From JAXGPX01 sp040766745 (lineage in GTDB: Bacteria; Bacillota; Sulfobacillia; Fermentithermobacillales; Fermentithermobacillaceae): DNA of 64,000 nucleotides. The notes beneath the pieces were generated by a model. The model worked only from the letters and a program-made list of their open reading frames with translations, searched no databases and was not told the origin of the DNA. Every line of letters starts with the position of its first letter. The first letter of the stretch is position 1. Below are positions 34,882 through 41,946 of the stretch, piece after piece. Made by a program: the position numbers and the translations under genes. Where the stretch lies: contig JAXGPX010000001.1 in the NCBI GenBank assembly GCA_040766745.1, forward strand, positions 620,001 through 684,000, given 5' to 3'.

Positions 34882-35446
34882 CTTTACTCCCCCTATCATC
34901 CAAAGCAAAAACCAGGAATTTCCCCCTGAAAACCAGTTCTCCCTGAGAACGCGTTTCGACAAGCACTGAAAACTTGTTGCCTTTTTCTCTGATGACCTGT
35001 CCTTTGGCTATCAGTTTCTCTCCAACCTTTACCTGGCGTTTGAATTTCAGATTGGCTATGCCGGTTACCACATTTTGCGAGTCTACCAGGCAAATGGCCA
35101 GAGAATCCGCCTGGGCAAATATGTACTGGCTTCTTGCTATCCCTGAGCGTTCAAAAGCCATTTCCGGAGCAACTTCCATAACCGAAATGGCAGATTTGCC
35201 GAGGTCTACATCAATTAGTTCGCCTACGATCTCTCGCTGGCCTAGAGCCCTAACCCTTCCATAAACTCTTTCAGCCACTTCCTTGGTTCGCGTTCGCTGG
35301 TCGGGAATTCCAAGGGCCAGTCTATCCAGACGAATAGTCTGCATGCTTACATCAAAATGACGGGCCAGACGCCTATCTGACAGAAACGGATTAGAAGAAA
35401 GAACTTGTTTCAACCGTTCTCGCCGTTCTTTGGGATTGTATGACAT
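34856..35446 (-). CDS. fapR: FapR, malonyl-CoA-responsive repressor of lipid synthesis
   Basis: A 196-aa repressor. N-terminal DeoR-like helix-turn-helix (ERRERLKQVLSSNPFLSDRRLARHFDVSMQTIRLDRLALGIPDQRTR, ~8-53), an amphipathic linker helix, and a hotdog effector domain (~65-185) with GIANLKFKRQVKVGEKLIAKGQV. Malonyl-CoA binding releases the repressor from DNA. First gene of the plsX-fab cluster, with two candidate operators upstream, so it is probably autoregulated. Confidence 0.95.
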   Translation of the reverse strand: MSYNPKERRERLKQVLSSNPFLSDRRLARHFDVSMQTIRLDRLALGIPDQRTRTKEVAERVYGRVRALGQREIVGELIDVDLGKSAISVMEVAPEMAFERSGIARSQYIFAQADSLAICLVDSQNVVTGIANLKFKRQVKVGEKLIAKGQVIREKGNKFSVLVETRSQGELVFRGKFLVFALDDRGSKGEGRETGK

Positions 35447-35467
35447 CTGTACTCACCTTTGGTTTAA

Positions 35468-35512
35468 TTAGCATCAAGTGATAATACCTTCATCTTAACA
35501 TCAAGTATATAA
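35468..35512 (-). promoter_or_regulatory. Two candidate FapR operators upstream of fapR
   Basis: TTAGCATCAAGTGATAA (35468-35484) and TTAACATCAAGTATATAA (35495-35512) share TTA-R-CATCAAGT and TAA ends and start 27 bp apart. The first has 17 bp and matches the B. subtilis FapR box (TTAGTACCTGATACTAA) at 10 positions, including all six outer bases. Assignment is by comparison from memory. Confidence 0.5.
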
Positions 35513-35550
35513 ACTGGTGGGGCCGTTGGCAACCTGATTTATCCGACAAA

Positions 35551-35574
35551 AAAACTCCGAAAATTTCGGAGTTT
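35551..35574 (-). terminator. Intrinsic terminator after rpmF
   Basis: Minus strand CTCCG-AAATTTT-CGGAG followed by a run of seven Ts; the stem is extended by flanking A/T pairs. It separates yceD-rpmF from fapR, so the lipid operon starts its own transcript. Confidence 0.85.
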
Positions 35575-35634
35575 TGTGGTTTCTGACACAACCCAGTCAA
35601 TTAAGCTGCTATCATGCGAAATTACCGAATAGCT

Positions 35635-35826
35635 TTATTTATCCTCTACTTTTATAACTTCCTGGCCTTTATAGTATCCGCAATCCGGACACACTCTGTG
35701 GGATAATATCAGTGAGTGGCACCTGGGGCACTCTGTCAAACTAGGCGCTGAGAGTCTTCTTCTCCATGCAGAAGCCCTCCGCATATCCCGCTTAGCGGCC
35801 GATGTCCTCCTCTTTGGAACTGCCAT
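35635..35826 (-). CDS. rpmF: 50S ribosomal protein L32 (zinc-binding form)
   Basis: A 63-aa protein with MAVPKRRTSAAKRDMRRASAWRR and zinc cysteines CPRC and CPDC. Keeping all four Cys marks the zinc-containing paralogue. ATG 35826 follows AAAGGAG. It overlaps yceD by 35 bp. Confidence 0.97.
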   Translation of the reverse strand: MAVPKRRTSAAKRDMRRASAWRRRLSAPSLTECPRCHSLILSHRVCPDCGYYKGQEVIKVEDK

Positions 35827-36361
35827 TTCTCTTGCTCCTTTCACCTAACGCTTCTAAAAGCTTCCTGCCAAATAGCGTAGCCTGTTCTCCGGGCTTTTCG
35901 CACCTGCACTGGTTCTCATTCAGGCCAGTGCCGCAAACAGAGCAAAACCCCTTACAGTCCGGCCTGCATAAAGGTTTCATTGGAAGGTTCAGTATCAGCT
36001 CGTGCCTTATCATTTCATCGAGGCTGCAGAAGTCCCCTTCCAACGGAAATACTTCGATATCCTTCTCATCGTCATCAGATACGCTCAAAGCAGGATCTTT
36101 ATCAAAATTCCCTTCACAGTTGAAATTAAAGCGGTGATCATATTCGCTAAGGCATCTTGAACATACCAGCCGTACAGCGCCTTGTGCATTAGCCTGTACG
36201 TATACACCGTCACCGGTTGATGTGGCGACTCCCTTAACGGTCACCGGGCCGGAAAACTGCAAGTTCTCGTCGTCCTCTTCAAAAGGCTCAATTGCGCCTC
36301 GCTCGCAAAACGACACACTGGCACCCGGCTGCTCAATTATGCTGGAAACGTCTATTCTCAA
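35792..36361 (-). CDS. yceD: YceD/DUF177 family protein (23S rRNA accumulation)
   Basis: A 189-aa protein paired with rpmF in most bacteria. Motifs: VRLVCSRCLSEYDHRF (~82-97), FPLEGDFCSLDEMIRHELILNLPMKPLCRPDCKGFCSVCGTGLN (~104-147) with the conserved C..DC.G.C..CG. YceD is needed for normal 23S rRNA levels. TTG start at 36361 with GGAGG eight bases upstream. The C-terminal tail is charged. Confidence 0.9.
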   Translation of the reverse strand: MRIDVSSIIEQPGASVSFCERGAIEPFEEDDENLQFSGPVTVKGVATSTGDGVYVQANAQGAVRLVCSRCLSEYDHRFNFNCEGNFDKDPALSVSDDDEKDIEVFPLEGDFCSLDEMIRHELILNLPMKPLCRPDCKGFCSVCGTGLNENQCRCEKPGEQATLFGRKLLEALGERSKRNGSSKEEDIGR

Positions 36362-36414
36362 GTTTCATGCCTCCGTTAATACAAAGGGATTATATCTACA
36401 CGCCAGGCAAAGTG

Positions 36415-37146
36415 TCAAGGATTCAGCTCTTGTGACAGCATAGTTAGGGCCTCATCAAAAGTAGTTACACCGAACACTGTCATGTCACCTGCAAAAAGCA
36501 ACGCCTCATCATAGTTTGACATTGGCACCACAAATATCTCAATTCCCTGGGCCCTACATGCAATTGTTTTTTGAGCCACTCCCCCGACTCCCTGTACCAG
36601 GCCTTCATAATTCAGTACCCCTGTACAAGCTATCTTTCGTCCCTGAATAATGTCATAGCCCATTCTGTTTAGAATCTCAAGTGCAAATGCCAGCCCTGCA
36701 GATGGGCCGGCAACCTGCCCCGACTCAATCCTGACCGTAATAGGAAATGCCCCCTGGTTTGATACATCGATTCCCTGGGCTTTCAAGGCGATGTAAATGG
36801 CCGTCCTCTGACTTTCAACCATGGACTTCCTATTGTAATCCATATATTCGTCGATGCTTCTGCCTCCCAGCACCTGCTTCTTGGACCAAAGCCCAACTTT
36901 CTTGTCAAATGCAGCTTTGAGGAATTCGAGTACACTTGCATCCTTAGCAAGCACAGAGACCATATGAAAAGAATCTCCTTCTTGTGAATATTCCTCTATG
37001 GCAACAACATCTGAAAGCCTGATTACCGGGCCGGGGTACACGGTAAAATACCCTGAAGGGACAAACTGAAGGCTAAACAAGGCTGCAATAATAGCAACAG
37101 TTAGGGCAATCCGTCTCAGTTGCTTAACACCCTTTTCTCCAGGCAA
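36415..37146 (-). CDS. SepM/YlbL-like Lon-type serine protease lacking PDZ domain
   Basis: A 243-aa membrane-anchored protease. An N-terminal membrane helix (IALTVAIIAALFSLQFVPSGYF) is followed by an extracytoplasmic domain with MVESQRTAIYIALKAQG, then a Lon-type S16 domain with catalytic Ser in VAGPSAGLAFALEIL and Lys in GVAQKTIACRAQG. The usual SepM/YlbL (~340 aa) has a PDZ domain between these parts; here the sequence passes directly from the N-terminal domain to the protease. TTG 37146 follows GAGAGGGG. Family members process secreted peptides or misfolded membrane proteins. Confidence 0.85.
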   Translation of the reverse strand: MPGEKGVKQLRRIALTVAIIAALFSLQFVPSGYFTVYPGPVIRLSDVVAIEEYSQEGDSFHMVSVLAKDASVLEFLKAAFDKKVGLWSKKQVLGGRSIDEYMDYNRKSMVESQRTAIYIALKAQGIDVSNQGAFPITVRIESGQVAGPSAGLAFALEILNRMGYDIIQGRKIACTGVLNYEGLVQGVGGVAQKTIACRAQGIEIFVVPMSNYDEALLFAGDMTVFGVTTFDEALTMLSQELNP

Positions 37147-37150
37147 GTTA

Positions 37151-37180
37151 GAATACCCCTCTCTGTTCTTCCATATAAAT
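37151..37180 (+). promoter_or_regulatory. Candidate sigma-E promoter of ylbJ
   Basis: GAATA (37151-37155), 16 bases, CATATAAAT (37172-37180), close to the sigma-E pattern ATA-N16-18-CATACAnT. It lies 27 bp before the ylbJ start, upstream of GGAGG. ylbJ is a mother-cell sporulation gene in B. subtilis. Confidence 0.45.
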
Positions 37181-37206
37181 TTATGGCAAGTGAAGGAGGC
37201 CGTGCA

Positions 37207-38487
37207 ATGAAAGGTCTGATAATCGCTACAGTAAGCATCATGCTCTTGGCCTTCATAAACCTATGGAAGTCAAGAAAAGATGCTCTCTTGTCTTTGCTAT
37301 TGGCATTGATGGTTATCCTCATTGCGCTTTCTATGATACTCTTTCCAGAGCCTTCTTTCAAAGCAGCAGAAAGGGGATTGACAGTATGGTGGGACGTTGT
37401 CTTGCCTGCCCTTCTTCCCTTCTTCATTGCGGCAGAACTCCTCATGGGAATGGGTGTTGTTCATTTCATCGGGGTCCTAATGGAACCACTTATGAGGCCT
37501 CTATTCAATGTGCCAGGAACCGGGGCATTTGCCATGGCAATGGGAATAGCCTCAGGATATCCTCTGGGAGCCGCGTTATCTGCACGGCTCAAAGATGACA
37601 ACTTGGCCACAAAAACAGAGGCTGAAAGGCTCATGTGCTTCTGCAATACATCAGACCCCCTGTTCATGACCGGTGCAGTAGCAGTGGGTATGTTCAAAAG
37701 GACAGACATTGCCACAGTAATAATTGCCGCCCATTACCTGTCGGCACTTACTGTAGGATTGGCTATGAAATTCTGGCGGCGGAGTACGAAGCACAGCCCT
37801 CCCATGGAAACGGAAAAACACGGATTTGCCGTAATGAGAGCAGTCAGGACAATGCGAAAAGCTCAGAGAGAATCAAAGAAAGCCTTTGGTGAACTCCTAG
37901 GCGATTCTGTCAAGCGGTCAATCAATACCCTTTTAATGATCCTTGGCTTCATCGTGCTTTTCTCAGTAATCTTCGAGATACTCACCATGTTGCAGGTCAC
38001 AGAATACCTCTCGATTTTCTTATCCAAGGTGCTTCCCGAATCAATATTGCCGAAAGCCTTACATGAAGCAATCGTAAGCGGATTGTTCGAGATAACCATC
38101 GGGACATCCCTGGCCAGCCAAGCTGAAGCACCGCTTTTAGCCAGGGTAGCAGTAGCCAGCGGAATAATAGCGTGGAGCGGATTGTCAGTGCACGCCCAGG
38201 TAGCTGCAGTTATCCAACCTTCTCGGCTATCTGTCTGGCCTTACTCAATCGCCAGATTATGTCAGGCTTTGCTTGCATCTGCCTACACTGTGTTGCTCAT
38301 GAAACCAAATACACATAAATGGGCTCTCCCGGCCTTTGAACCTGTGCTCACAACCGGTGCCATACAATGGCTCCATAATTTAGGAATTGCAACAGGAGTA
38401 TGCCTGTCGCTGATATCCGCCATAGCAATCATCTCTATTGCCATGTTAATAGGCCACATGGCCAGGCGAAATCTCTACCGGCGTTAG
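37207..38487 (+). CDS. ylbJ: Sporulation integral membrane protein YlbJ
   Basis: A 426-aa polytopic membrane protein of the nucleoside-transporter-like Gate family. Gate-domain features: VLPALLPFFIAAELLMGMGVV, PGTGAFAMAMGIASGYPLGA, FCNTSDPLFMTGAVAVGMF and ITIGTSLASQAEAPLLARVAVASGIIAWSGLSVHAQVAAV. In B. subtilis ylbJ is needed for spore heat resistance. ATG 37207 has GGAGG seven bases upstream. It is divergent from the sepM-like gene. Confidence 0.95.
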   Translation: MKGLIIATVSIMLLAFINLWKSRKDALLSLLLALMVILIALSMILFPEPSFKAAERGLTVWWDVVLPALLPFFIAAELLMGMGVVHFIGVLMEPLMRPLFNVPGTGAFAMAMGIASGYPLGAALSARLKDDNLATKTEAERLMCFCNTSDPLFMTGAVAVGMFKRTDIATVIIAAHYLSALTVGLAMKFWRRSTKHSPPMETEKHGFAVMRAVRTMRKAQRESKKAFGELLGDSVKRSINTLLMILGFIVLFSVIFEILTMLQVTEYLSIFLSKVLPESILPKALHEAIVSGLFEITIGTSLASQAEAPLLARVAVASGIIAWSGLSVHAQVAAVIQPSRLSVWPYSIARLCQALLASAYTVLLMKPNTHKWALPAFEPVLTTGAIQWLHNLGIATGVCLSLISAIAIISIAMLIGHMARRNLYRR

Positions 38488-39098
38488 TCTCTGCCCCTAA
38501 ACCACAATCTCTTGCGAGGCTGGCCCTGATCATCGTCATCGTCATATTCGCCGTCCCAGTTGTCATCATCACCGCCGGCCTCAAATACACCTTCAGAATC
38601 GCCTCCGATTGCAGAAATCGGGCCCTGGCCAGATCCAGTAGCGCCTGAAGCGGGCATGTCAAGTTCTTTTCGATCCTCTTTTACTTTATTAAGCATTTCG
38701 TCAAGAAGGTCCTCAACAGTTTTCATCAGTTCATCTGCATAGCGGCGAGCACCAAGATGTATTTCGCCTGCTACTTCCTGAGCCTTGTCGATAAGTTCTT
38801 CAGCCTGAATCCTGGCTTCTTTGGTAATCACAGATTCCGAAGCCAATGTAGCTATCTGTCCTTGGGCATCTTTCATTATTTCATCTGCTTCTTTTCTGGC
38901 TTCCTGCAGAATTCGGTCCCTCTCTTTGAGAAGCCATTTCGCCTGTTCAATCTCTTGAGGGATTGCCGCCCTTAAGTCGTCTATTAAGCCAAAAACTTCG
39001 TCCTCATCTACCATAATCTTTCCAACAAGGGGTAAACGGGAACATTCTGAAAGGTATGTATCAAGCCTATCCAACAAAGTTAGTACATCCATCGCCAT
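38484..39098 (-). CDS. Coiled-coil protein of DivIVA/ATP-synthase-B-like type
   Basis: A 204-aa soluble protein. An N-terminal helical region (MDVLTLLDRLDTYLSECSRLPLVGKIMVDEDEVFGLIDDLRAAIPQEI) is followed by a long charged coiled coil (~55-145, WLLKERDRILQEARKEADEIMKDAQGQI...). The tail is Gly/Asp-rich, with D-repeats and a basic end (RKRLWFRGRD). Similar proteins occur next to coaD in other Clostridia, often labelled ATPase or DivIVA-like. The role is unknown. Its end overlaps the convergent ylbJ end by 4 bp. Confidence 0.6.
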   Translation of the reverse strand: MAMDVLTLLDRLDTYLSECSRLPLVGKIMVDEDEVFGLIDDLRAAIPQEIEQAKWLLKERDRILQEARKEADEIMKDAQGQIATLASESVITKEARIQAEELIDKAQEVAGEIHLGARRYADELMKTVEDLLDEMLNKVKEDRKELDMPASGATGSGQGPISAIGGDSEGVFEAGGDDDNWDGEYDDDDDQGQPRKRLWFRGRD

Positions 39099-39138
39099 TA
39101 TCCTCCCATTCTTGTTAGTGCAATAGCAGCAGCAAGTA

Positions 39139-39621
39139 CTAGCGTTCTGATAGTTTCTTCAGCACTCTCGCTTCGACATTGGGTGGGACCAAATCCCTTA
39201 TACAACCACCGTATACAGCCACTTCCTTTACCAAACTAGAGCTGAGATAAAGATACTTCAGCGATGTCATCATAAATACTGTCTCAATGTCAGGCGCCAG
39301 TTTCTTGTTCATCAAAGCCATCTTAAACTCATAGTCAAAATCAGACACTGCTCTAAGGCCTTTGACTAACACCTTTATTTTATTTTCCCTGGCGAAGTTT
39401 ACAAGAAGCCCGCGAGAAGAAGTGACCTCAACATTGGGAATGCCTCTGCATTCTTCGCTTATCATCTCAACTCGTTCCTCTACCGAAAACAAAGGTGCTT
39501 TGGATGGGTTCTCAAACACAGCCACATATAGTTTGTCGAAACAACAAGCGCTACGTTTAATGATATCAAGATGGCCGTTAGTGATGGGATCGAAACTCCC
39601 TGGATAAACTGCAGACCGCAA
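39139..39621 (-). CDS. coaD: Phosphopantetheine adenylyltransferase
   Basis: A 160-aa nucleotidyltransferase making dephospho-CoA. Motifs: YPGSFDPITNGHLDIIKRS (T/HxGH), FSVEERVEMI, VKGLRAVSDFDYE and YLYLSSSLVKEVA. The usual upstream neighbour rsmD is not present here. Confidence 0.97.
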   Translation of the reverse strand: MRSAVYPGSFDPITNGHLDIIKRSACCFDKLYVAVFENPSKAPLFSVEERVEMISEECRGIPNVEVTSSRGLLVNFARENKIKVLVKGLRAVSDFDYEFKMALMNKKLAPDIETVFMMTSLKYLYLSSSLVKEVAVYGGCIRDLVPPNVEARVLKKLSER

Positions 39622-39699
39622 ACAAGCGACCTCCTATCTCTCAGCAGGCTTGCCAGAAACATAATAAATCGCAATCTACTTTGCTGATAGTGTATAAAG

Positions 39700-39822
39700 C
39701 CAAATTCTTTTGTCCATAGTATTTATTGAGAGTCAGGGCGCAGTCGAGAGATTGCCCCTTACAGGCTCTTCCTCCGGTTTCTCCTCTCCCAATGCCGCTT
39801 CCAAAAGGAGCGGCATTTTTTT
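39700..39822 (+). ncRNA. Candidate small RNA with C/U-rich loop and strong terminator
   Basis: A plus-strand intrinsic terminator, AATGCCGCT-TCC-AAAA-GG-AGCGGCATT followed by seven Ts (39791-39822), lies in a 287-bp gap between two minus-strand genes, with no plus-strand CDS before it. Upstream are a small stem (GGGC 39737-39740 / GCCC) and an unpaired stretch rich in C and T, with CTTCCTCCGG and CTCCTCTCCC (39768-39790). These are complementary to Shine-Dalgarno sequences, as in RsaE/FsrA-type sRNAs. The promoter is unclear (TATAAA at 39693), so the 5' end is a guess. Confidence 0.35.
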
Positions 39823-39908
39823 ACCATTTTTGGAAACGTCGCTGCCCTTTACGCCATGGCCCAAACTATGGTAGTTGAGGAGTTTTAGCCCCGGTCAACG
39901 CACTGGCT

Positions 39909-40349
39909 CTAGGCAGGTTGCTTCAGCAACAGATAAGCGCCTATTATAAAGATTACCGCCCCTACCACCTTGGTGGCACACAAAGGCACCTTATCTCCTG
40001 CCAATCCCGTAAGATCCAGAACCAGAGCAGTCAGAATCTGTACAGCAACTATCGCGGTAGTTGCGGAACCCGCACCTACCTTGCCGATACTTGCCAGAAC
40101 TCCCCATATGATAATAACACTTAACGGGCCTCCGAGGAACCCAAACCAAGGCACACTGCGGATATTTCTGAGACTCCCGTTGGTGACTCCTAATACCAAC
40201 ACTATTCCAAGAAGTCCTGTAGCTATAGCGTGTACAATAAAGGTAGCTTCAAACTCCCCAATCTTCTTGCCCAAAATAGAATTGAGGACACCCTGAAGGG
40301 CCATAGATCCACCTGCAAGCCCAGCAATAATCAAAGGAAATACCTTCAA
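39909..40349 (-). CDS. DMT superfamily membrane protein (YdcZ/DUF606)
   Basis: A 146-aa protein with five predicted membrane helices. The family pattern includes IIAGLAGGSMALQGVLNSILGKKIGEFEATFIVHAIAT and PWFGFLGGPLSVIIIWGVLASIGKVGAGSATTAIVAVQILTALVLDLTGLAG. DUF606 proteins are half-size transporters of unknown substrate. It stands alone, divergent from gpr. Confidence 0.85.
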   Translation of the reverse strand: MKVFPLIIAGLAGGSMALQGVLNSILGKKIGEFEATFIVHAIATGLLGIVLVLGVTNGSLRNIRSVPWFGFLGGPLSVIIIWGVLASIGKVGAGSATTAIVAVQILTALVLDLTGLAGDKVPLCATKVVGAVIFIIGAYLLLKQPA

Positions 40350-40453
40350 AGAAGCACCTCCGAGAAACTCAATGGATACCTGGCCGCTACATATACTCCC
40401 CTGCTCTTTGGGTAGTATAGCACCAAGACGCTAATTAAAATCCAGATGGACAG

Positions 40454-41398
40454 GTGAAGCAAATGCTGTGGACAGATTGGAACAGAACTGACTTGGCCGT
40501 AGAGCGTACAGCCATGGTTAAGGAACGAGTAGGCCAGGTTCCGGGAGTCCAAAGTTCAGAAGAGCAGATTAATGGCATTTCTATTACTAGGGTTCAGGTT
40601 ATGACCCCTCAAGCAGCAAGCCAGGTGGGCAAGCCACCTGGGCGGTATTTCACTCTTGAATGCCCTGAGCTTAGATACCGAAATAGAACTCTCCTCAAAA
40701 CTGTAGCCGAGATAATCGCCAGGGAACTTACGGAACTGGCCGGCCTTCCAAGGCAAGGGGATGTGCTTGTAGTCGGTTTAGGAAACTGGCAAGCCACTCC
40801 TGATGCGCTTGGGCCAAGGGTAGTATCTCAGCTTATGGTTACGCGCCACATAAGAGAGTATATATCCAAGGACCTTGGCAACCGCCTATATCCGGTAGCG
40901 GCAGTATCGCCAGGAGTATTGGGAATAACGGGTATGGAGACAGTCGACATTGTAAAAGGTATTGTGAATCAGATTAAGCCTGAATTGATAATAACTGTTG
41001 ATGCACTTGCAGCAAGGTCTCCTTCAAGGCTCCTTTCCACAATTCAAATTGCTGATACAGGTATTCAGCCGGGCTCCGGAGTTGGAAACAAGCGCCCCGG
41101 CCTGAATCAGGAAAGCCTCGGAATACCTGTCATTGCCGTCGGCGTCCCAACTGTAGTATCAGGAGCATCCATCGCTATGGACGCTCTTAGCGAGTATTTT
41201 GCAAGGTACAATCCTCACGCTAAATCAACCCTTGGGTCTGTTCAAGAATTCTTATCACAAGACCTATTTGAATTACTTGTAACTCACAAAGACATAGACC
41301 TCCAAATTTTGGAAATGTCGAAATTGCTGGCCAGTGCAGTAAACCGTGCAACTCAGCCTGCAATAAGCGAGGAGGAAATGCTCGACTATTTACAGTAA
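40454..41398 (+). CDS. gpr: GPR spore endopeptidase
   Basis: A 314-aa aspartic-type germination protease that degrades alpha/beta SASPs when spores germinate. The zymogen self-processing site is recognisable in NRTDLAVER (~10-18). Further conserved parts: VLVVGLGNWQATPDALGPRVV, VAAVSPGVLGITGMET, IITVDALAARSPSRL, IQIADTGIQPGSGVGNKR and IPVIAVGVPTVVSG. Start GTG 40454 or ATG 40463. It is convergent with a SASP gene, its substrate. Confidence 0.96.
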   Translation: MKQMLWTDWNRTDLAVERTAMVKERVGQVPGVQSSEEQINGISITRVQVMTPQAASQVGKPPGRYFTLECPELRYRNRTLLKTVAEIIARELTELAGLPRQGDVLVVGLGNWQATPDALGPRVVSQLMVTRHIREYISKDLGNRLYPVAAVSPGVLGITGMETVDIVKGIVNQIKPELIITVDALAARSPSRLLSTIQIADTGIQPGSGVGNKRPGLNQESLGIPVIAVGVPTVVSGASIAMDALSEYFARYNPHAKSTLGSVQEFLSQDLFELLVTHKDIDLQILEMSKLLASAVNRATQPAISEEEMLDYLQ

Positions 41399-41428
41399 CC
41401 CAGCTGTTTTTGCTATTGGCATCTGGAA

Positions 41429-41450
41429 GGGGCAACCTGGTGGTTGCCCC
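41429..41450. terminator. Bidirectional terminator between gpr and SASP gene
   Basis: GGGGCAACC (41429-41437), loop TGGT, GGTTGCCCC (41442-41450). Perfect 9-bp stem between the two convergent sporulation genes. Confidence 0.75.
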
Positions 41451-41476
41451 GAATTTACAACTATATTCAATTATCC

Positions 41477-41731
41477 TTACTGAAGTCTTGGTTGCTGCTG
41501 AGTTGCCTGCCCTGCCGGGAATCTTCCCTGTGCCAGGTTGTGCTGGGCAAACTCAACCATCCGCCTGACCATATGACCGCCTACTGCACCACAGGTCCTT
41601 GATGGGATATCGCCCCAGTAATCACCAGGAGGCTGAATTCCCAATTCGTTGGCTATCTCATTCCTGAAAGCGTCCAACGCGGGACGAGCCTGTGGTACCA
41701 CTGCAATGTTCCGACGCTGTCCTGAACCCAC
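41477..41731 (-). CDS. Alpha/beta-type small acid-soluble spore protein
   Basis: An 84-aa DNA-binding protein that coats spore DNA. The two conserved blocks are ALDAFRNEIANELGI, containing the GPR cleavage site (E-I-A, consensus TEFASEF), and DYWGDIPSRTCGAVGGHMVRRMVEFAQHNL. GTG 41731 follows AAGGAGG. A forespore-type promoter lies upstream. Confidence 0.95.
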   Translation of the reverse strand: MGSGQRRNIAVVPQARPALDAFRNEIANELGIQPPGDYWGDIPSRTCGAVGGHMVRRMVEFAQHNLAQGRFPAGQATQQQPRLQ

Positions 41732-41757
41732 TCGTACGTCACCTCCTTTTCATGACT

Positions 41758-41786
41758 TATTATGTTCACTTAATAGGCTTATATGC
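41758..41786 (-). promoter_or_regulatory. Sigma-G/sigma-F-type promoter of the SASP gene
   Basis: Minus strand: GCATA (41786-41782), 17 bases, CATAATA (41764-41758). This matches the forespore consensus (GMATR / CATnnTA). It lies 27 bp before the GTG start, upstream of the AAGGAGG site. Confidence 0.7.
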
Positions 41787-41946
41787 TGGGATGTTATGGA
41801 GGAAGATGTTAAGTAAACCTGCCTTTCAATATATAAAGTTAGGTCTAACTGCAGAAAGGATCAATCACAGGAGATTAACATAACGGGACAAGTGTTTGCG
41901 GCAATTTTTGGCAAAAAATTAGAAAATTGGATGGATTCACAAGGTA

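Noticed and set aside
40370..40453. Forespore promoter for gpr
   Set aside because: CATATAC and GGATA words exist but their spacing (10-11 bases) does not fit sigma-F/G.
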